From NCBI RefSeq assembly GCF_004011695.2, contig NC_082408.1:2465501-2529500 (forward strand): a stretch of 64,000 nt of DNA. Direction: 5' to 3'. Positions 60,138 through 64,000 of this stretch are shown piece by piece. The stretch's first letter is position 1; every line of letters begins with the position of its first letter. The notes below the pieces were generated by a model. The model searched no databases and was not told the origin of the DNA. It worked only from the letters and a program-made list of their open reading frames with translations. Source of the stretch: Ascochyta rabiei (taxonomy: Eukaryota > Ascomycota > Dothideomycetes > Pleosporales > Didymellaceae). The translations under genes and the position numbers were made by a program.

Positions 60138-60905
60138 CGTTAACACACTTAATCGTTGTTACCTACTTGCAATTTCCTAGCTGAACAACAGTAGCGCGTC
60201 TAAGTGTGTTGGAGCTAGTAACAACATTAGACGTTAAGGCAACACCTATTATAAACCTAGTCTTATTAAAGTTGTAGATGTCCTTATTAGGTATCCTATA
60301 TATAGAGCGTGTCTCCTCTACTAGCCTAAACTACGCACTAATTCTAACAGGATCTTTACAGCGTGCCCTTTGTAAGTAGGATTTCCTATTCTACTCTGTC
60401 TAGAGTTCTAGCTGGCGCTTAATAAAGCGTGCTACCTAGTTCTTGCCTAGCAAAGGAGGAGGAGGATTTTAGCTGTAGGCAGTAAGGAGTGTGTCTGCTA
60501 TTTATTGCATATTAATAATCTAGGGTAGAAATCTATTACAATTAAGGTCTAACATCTACTAAATAAGGGACTACTCTTTAACAGGGCTAAGCTTAAGGTT
60601 AACAGACGTTGTTACGTCTTTTAATTTAATACTTTAGAGGCAGCAGCAGAGTGTTGTACAAGGCACCTAGTAGAGCAAAGCAGCCCTATTATTTAACTAA
60701 ACGCGTCCTGATTTAACAGCAGAGGCAGCAAGAAGGCATCTACCCTCTGTAAGGGAGGCTTAAGTACGTTGTAGTTGAGCCATCACAGTTGGGATGAAAG
60801 CAGTTTGACGCGTTTTGGTGGGGTTGGCCGGATACTGGTGGGGTTGGCCGGATACTGGTGGGGTTGGCCGGATACTGGTGTTGGCCGCTTACTAGTGAAA
60901 CACGT
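60138..60905 (-). mobile_element. pogo-4: 5' end of a pogo-type element, cut by Copia-F
   Basis: The right inverted repeat ends ACGT at 60,905 followed by TA (60,906-60,907). Reading inward on the minus strand gives a transposase DNA-binding region at about 60,230-60,450 (KSYLQRARCKDPVRIS, IPNKDIYNFNKTRFIIG). Copia-F removes the rest. The terminal repeat differs from the others in carrying a 20-bp tandem array. Confidence 0.8.
60817..60890. repeat. 20-bp tandem repeat in the pogo-4 terminal repeat
   Basis: Three perfect copies of GGTGGGGTTGGCCGGATACT (60,817-60,876) are followed by a shortened, diverged copy (GGTGTTGGCCGCTTACTAGT). The array occupies the place where pogo-2, pogo-3 and pogo-5 have two units, so it is probably an expanded set of transposase-binding sites. 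Confidence 0.92.
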
Positions 60906-60907
60906 TA

Positions 60908-61333
60908 TAGCTTAGCGTAAGTTCACCTTAGAGACCTTTGACAATCTTACTTTTGATCCGTGAACGTCAACGGGCCAGAGTTGCAGACGCAGACACGGCG
61001 TTGATTTCAGCAGCAGGCTGAAGAAACAGTACGCGTAAGCGTAAGCGTTGTAGGTAGAAATTTGACATAAGGCGCGATCATGCCATCATTGTCTTTTGTC
61101 AACGCTTCGCTACTTACGCTTACGCTTACTTACCTGCTTGCTACGGATTGGCACTCCACCCCCTTGGTATTCCATGTCTTTGGCACTTCACCATGGCGGA
61201 CTCCTGTTGTCGACTGAGCGTGCTTCTTCATGGTGTAGCGACATTGTGGTTTGAGTTTTTGTGCTGGACACTGGTCGCGGTCTGCTGTTGTGGACGCAAG
61301 ACAAACTTGTCCAGCTTTTGATGCAAGATCGTT
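60908..61333. other. 3' flank of the PD-(D/E)XK gene
   Basis: This is unmutated, GC-balanced host sequence with no ORF I would call. It contains an imperfect inverted repeat (see 61,034-61,134). The change from pogo-4 to host composition is abrupt at 60,907. Confidence 0.6.
61034..61134. repeat. Imperfect inverted repeat downstream of the gene
   Basis: The left arm CGTAAGCGTAAGCGTTGTAG (61,034-61,053) pairs with the right arm near 61,100-61,134, which contains CTTACGCTTACGCTTACTTA. The spacer is about 50 bp. It could be a hairpin in the 3' transcript or the remnant of a small inverted-repeat element. Confidence 0.6.
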
Positions 61334-62841
61334 TCAACCAGGCTGATCCGCCTCAAACTCAGACATTCCAGCTAGGCGGGTCAACGTCTTCCCAAGAACC
61401 CCGCCCCAATACCGATCATCTTCCTCGTCAACTCCGTAAGCGAGAACGTTTCCATAGAGTCTGAGCAGTCGAAAGATTCCGCGCACAGAATCCGTACTAA
61501 GTCGTTCGAATCGGTCAAGGTCTGGTCCAAGCACGTGGACCCCGCTTCTTCCTGAAACGAGATTGTCGCGGGGATAACAGTAGTAAACGTGGTGCTCGTG
61601 TCCAACAATAGTGAACACTGGCTCGACCATTGCTGCGGGCTCGATGGTAAGCCGGGCCAAGCTTGCAAGTTCCTGCTTCTTGCGGATAGATGCAGCTGAC
61701 CATATACTGATCTGCAACTCGGCTTCAGTCTGGTCGCCGGACGCAGGCTTAATTTCGAAGCCAGAGAAAAGGGCCGTCCGCCTGGTGAACGCGTCCATGG
61801 TATGCCCAACATCGCCCATATTTGCTTCTCCGAGCTGTTTATAGAGTGCTGAGGTAGCTGGGTGACGATGCGAGTATGAGAGGACGTAATCGGTCTTGCG
61901 GTCGATAGCTTTGCGCCGGCCATCGGTGGGGCCACGAGCGGTGACGGTCGACAGGTAACGGGGGTCGATCGACTGCGATTGCCTGTGGCGTCTTAGTGGT
62001 CTTGATCTTGGTCTTGGGTGAGGTAGGTAGAGAGCTGGTTACTCACACGCTTTGAAGCCACCATCGGCTCTTGCCGTACAGCTGTATGGCCAAACCGAGC
62101 AATGGCCGGAATACATCATCGCACCAGGCGTTCTCATCTCGACCACCGTCTTTGCAGTCACGCGCGTTGAGAAATATCGTCTTCACTTTCCTCCATATTG
62201 CAGCTAGCTCTTCGGCGGAACGCAGATCGACAGGATTGAAGTCTGCAGGTTTGGTGATCTGGTGGCCTACATCGGAATCGTTCTTGATTATATGCTACAC
62301 GGCCGTCAACGAAGCCCGGAAAGTAGGGCGTCAATCATGTACACCGTACCTTCAGGCCCTGGGGAACGAAGTGCAAGTCGACGCCCGCAGCAAGATAGTC
62401 GCCGAGGTATTCGACGTGCTGAGGCGGGGGTTCTTGCAGGCCGTTGAGGCTCTCCGTCAGCACTGGCGGTGATGCGCTCTTCAGGATGATGGGTGTTTCG
62501 CGTGTCGGACTTCGGGCACGCGAGAGATTGGAGGAAGCACGACTGGTTGGTGGCGGAAACGTGTTGCTGTCCCTGAGCGGCAGCACATTCTCGCTTCCGA
62601 ATTGCGACGCGCTTTGTGCAAGCTCAGCGTCCTCTGCATCATCGACTCTGCGCCGCTTGGGGCTCTCGCATTGGTGAGATGTGGTGCCGGACGCATTCGC
62701 AGGGAGGGACATGGCGCGCTTGCGCTTGTGCTTGCGCATGTGACGCTGCGGCGCAATAACGTGTTCCGGCGGAGGGGTCGGTGGGTAGCGAGCCCCGTGC
62801 GTGGATTTGAGCCAGATCTTTACAATGTCGGTGCTCGACAT
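61334..62841 (-). CDS. PD-(D/E)XK nuclease-fold domain protein, three exons, 462 aa
   Basis: Exons are 62,841-62,350, 62,294-62,047 and 61,982-61,334. Introns have GT...AG ends (55 bp, donor GTACGG, acceptor TGTAG; 64 bp, donor GTGAGT, acceptor CACAG), and the spliced frame is open to TGA. I chose the ATG at 62,841 (MSSTDIVKIWLKS); the frame is open upstream but only a GTG lies at 62,940. Residues 1-150 are Pro/Ser-rich with basic clusters at 36-42 (RKHKRKR) and 61-65 (PKRRR), suggesting nuclear location. The conserved part starts near residue 140 and includes DVGHQI and RDENAWC (exon 2), KTDY with Asp278, and FEIK with Glu323 and Lys325. Together these residues give the D...E-x-K signature of the fold. 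The layout fits the large fungal family I know as Pfam PDDEXK_12, from memory and unchecked. Cellular role and substrate are unknown. The gene has no RIP stops and stands alone between two pogo ends. Confidence 0.88.
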
Positions 62842-63004
62842 ATCGTGAGTGTCAAGACATTCTTGCGTTGCTGGCGAGTGTTGTCTGGTTTGGTGCTTCG
62901 TTTTTGTTGACAACCCACACCGAGTAGCTCGGCCTCGCACGGACGGGCTTAGCGCTCGCCATCCATGATTAGGTCCCCAACTGCCACTAGCGCGTACTGA
63001 CCGT
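62842..63004. promoter_or_regulatory. 5' flank (putative promoter) of the PD-(D/E)XK gene
   Basis: Only 163 bp of normal sequence separate the ATG from the TA duplication of pogo-6. I see no clear TATA box. The promoter must be very short or extend into the transposon. Confidence 0.45.
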
Positions 63005-63006
63005 TA

Positions 63007-63163
63007 ACGTGTTTTACAAGCGAGTGGCCCGTACAAGCAAATGGCCTACCCTACCAACTTTCTACGCCTCTATAAGTGTACAGCTCAACCACCTCTTAAG
63101 ATAATAGATGTGTATTAACAGGGTAGATTAAGTAGTATCTATAGTATCAAATTTACATGTACG
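63007..63163 (+). mobile_element. pogo-6: left end of a pogo-type element, interrupted by pogo-5
   Basis: It starts ACGTGTTTTAC after TA (63,005-63,006), with units ending GAGTGGCC and AAATGGCC in the terminal repeat. Its end resembles that of pogo-4 (ACGTGTTTCAC, AAGCGGCC). Pogo-5 lies to the right, and the rest of pogo-6 would be outside the window. Confidence 0.65.
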
Positions 63164-63165
63164 TA

Positions 63166-64000
63166 ACGTACTCCACGGGTGAGCGGATCAAACGGGTGAG
63201 CGGATCACTCTGCCAAGACCACACCAAACCTCCACCTTACCACGCAATGCCTTAACAACAACATCAATCTACGCCCTTAAGAGAAGCTGCGATACAGCTT
63301 GCGCTCCAGGCAATTAAATAAGACGCAACACTTACCCTGTAACGCGCTGCAGCTATATATAACGCGCCTTACAGCACACTACACGCTTAATATACAGGAC
63401 AACCTACACAAGCTAATTATACGCTAGTTTAACAGATTATAGACTAGACTAAGGAGGACGTGATTGCTAAGTACATCCTTAAGCTAGATGCACAAGGATT
63501 TGCCCCTCAGCTGGCTGCTGTAGCTGATATGGCTAATTCTTTGTGTGCTAAGCGTAATATGGGCCATGTTGGCATAAACTGGCCTAACACGTTTGTTAAG
63601 CGCTGCCCTGACCTTAAAGTAAGGTTTAATTGCAAGTACAACTACAAGAGAGCCCTCTGTAAGGATCCAGAGATTATTAGGGGCTAGTTTAGGCTTGTAG
63701 CAAATGTTAAAGCTAAGTATAGCATCTAGAACAATAATACGTACAACTTTAATAAGACAGGCTTTATAATAGGCCAGATATTAACAGGAGCAGTTGTTAC
63801 AGGCTTAGAGCGTTAAGGACGGCTAAAGGCAGTGCAGTAGGGCAATTAAGAGTAGACAACGGTTATACAGGGCATTAATGGCACAGGGTAGGCTATTCTA
63901 CCCTTTATTATCTTTAAAGGCTGCAACCACCTCTCTACCTGGTACAAAGAGGACAATCTGCCCTATAACTGGGTTATTAGAGTCTCTAAGAACAGATAGA
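63166..64000 (+). mobile_element. pogo-5: pogo-type element, left part, running off the window
   Basis: The left inverted repeat (63,166-63,237) begins ACGTACTCCACGGGTGAGCGG, with a second GGGTGAGCGGATCA unit and the inner box CTCTGCCAAGACCACACCAA. It follows TA at 63,164-63,165. The transposase is on the plus strand. The right end is not in the window. Confidence 0.9.
63250..64000 (+). pseudogene. pogo-5 transposase, N-terminal half (decayed, partial)
   Basis: Positions 63,460-63,687 are open for 75 codons and hold the CENP-B/Tc5-type DNA-binding domain (NSLCAKRNMGHVGINWPN, FVKRCPDLK, YKRALCKDPEI). The DDE domain follows with VQGIN-type sequence and CNHLSTWYKEDNLPYNWVIR near the window edge. 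TAG codons appear after 63,687. It is the least damaged pogo in the DNA-binding region and is closest to pogo-2. Confidence 0.85.

Noticed and set aside
60817..60890. CRISPR-like array
   Set aside because: The units are contiguous 20-mers without spacers, inside a transposon terminal repeat in a fungus.
1..60905. Recoding of TAG as an amino acid
   Set aside because: TAG replaces both Gln and Trp, catalytic Asp and zinc-binding Cys/His are also changed, and the intact gene reads with the standard code. Mutation explains all of it.
61381..61935. 184-codon minus-strand ORF overlapping exon 3
   Set aside because: It is a different frame of exon 3, starts at GTG, and lacks family motifs; the exon 3 frame carries KTDY and FEIK.
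62071..62910. Plus-strand ORFs of 61-133 codons across the gene
   Set aside because: They are antisense shadows of exons 1 and 2 in GC-rich coding sequence, with no recognisable domain.
62335..62940. 201-codon minus-strand ORF with a start at 62,940
   Set aside because: The codon at 62,940 is GTG. The frame is exon 1 of the PD-(D/E)XK gene, whose first ATG is at 62,841, and its last codons lie in the intron.
60906..63006. The gene island as cargo of a single composite transposon
   Set aside because: Both flanking terminal repeats point away from the gene, so each belongs to a separate outward element; no inward-facing pair encloses the gene in this window.

Overview
The window is a transposon graveyard from a filamentous ascomycete fungus (Pezizomycotina; I cannot name the species) with one intact host gene. 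Three things point this way. The element families are typical of that group: Ty3/gypsy chromoviruses, Ty1/copia, Tad1-like LINEs and pogo/Fot1-type DNA transposons ending in ACGT with TA target duplications. Almost every element reading frame is broken by TAG (less often TAA) where Gln or Trp is expected, and invariant His, Cys and Asp codons have become Tyr, Tyr and Asn; this is the C-to-T (CpA to TpA) footprint of repeat-induced point mutation (RIP). The single gene has two short introns (55 and 64 bp) and belongs to a fungal PD-(D/E)XK family. No rRNA, tRNA, bacterial or organellar genes were recognised.

Positions 1-25,704 form a nested stack. The outer layer is a minus-strand copia element (Copia-B), of which three pieces remain (498-2,427; 11,920-11,994; 25,346-25,704, the last with its 5' LTR). 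A plus-strand LINE 3' end (1-497), a pogo element (pogo-1, 2,430-11,917) and a full-length minus-strand LINE (LINE-A, 11,995-25,345) sit in it. Pogo-1 carries a 255-bp solo-LTR-like insert and a complete gypsy element (Gypsy-A, 4,028-11,386). The 3' LTR of Gypsy-A has itself been hit by a solo LTR of its own family. LINE-A carries a complete gypsy element (Gypsy-B, 12,061-19,292). Exact target-site duplications support nearly every step.

Positions 25,705-41,603 hold the 5' part of a plus-strand gypsy element (Gypsy-C1), a two-LTR copia element (Copia-A), pogo-2, and a gypsy element without integrase (Gypsy-E) whose left LTR contains pogo-3. Positions 41,604-60,905 hold a second Gypsy-C copy on the minus strand (Gypsy-C2) split by a second full-length LINE (LINE-B), an integrase/chromodomain remnant (Gypsy-D), an unassigned alanine-rich remnant, a minus-strand copia piece (Copia-F) and the right end of pogo-4.

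Positions 60,908-63,004 are a GC-richer island without the RIP pattern. It holds one minus-strand, three-exon gene (462 aa) for a PD-(D/E)XK nuclease-fold protein. Pogo ends pointing away from the gene bound it on both sides (pogo-4 and pogo-6). Pogo-5, the least damaged pogo in its N-terminal region, starts at 63,166 and runs off the window.

Transposase, integrase and reverse-transcriptase assignments come from short motifs read through stop codons; family and clade labels are by recognition, not by database search.
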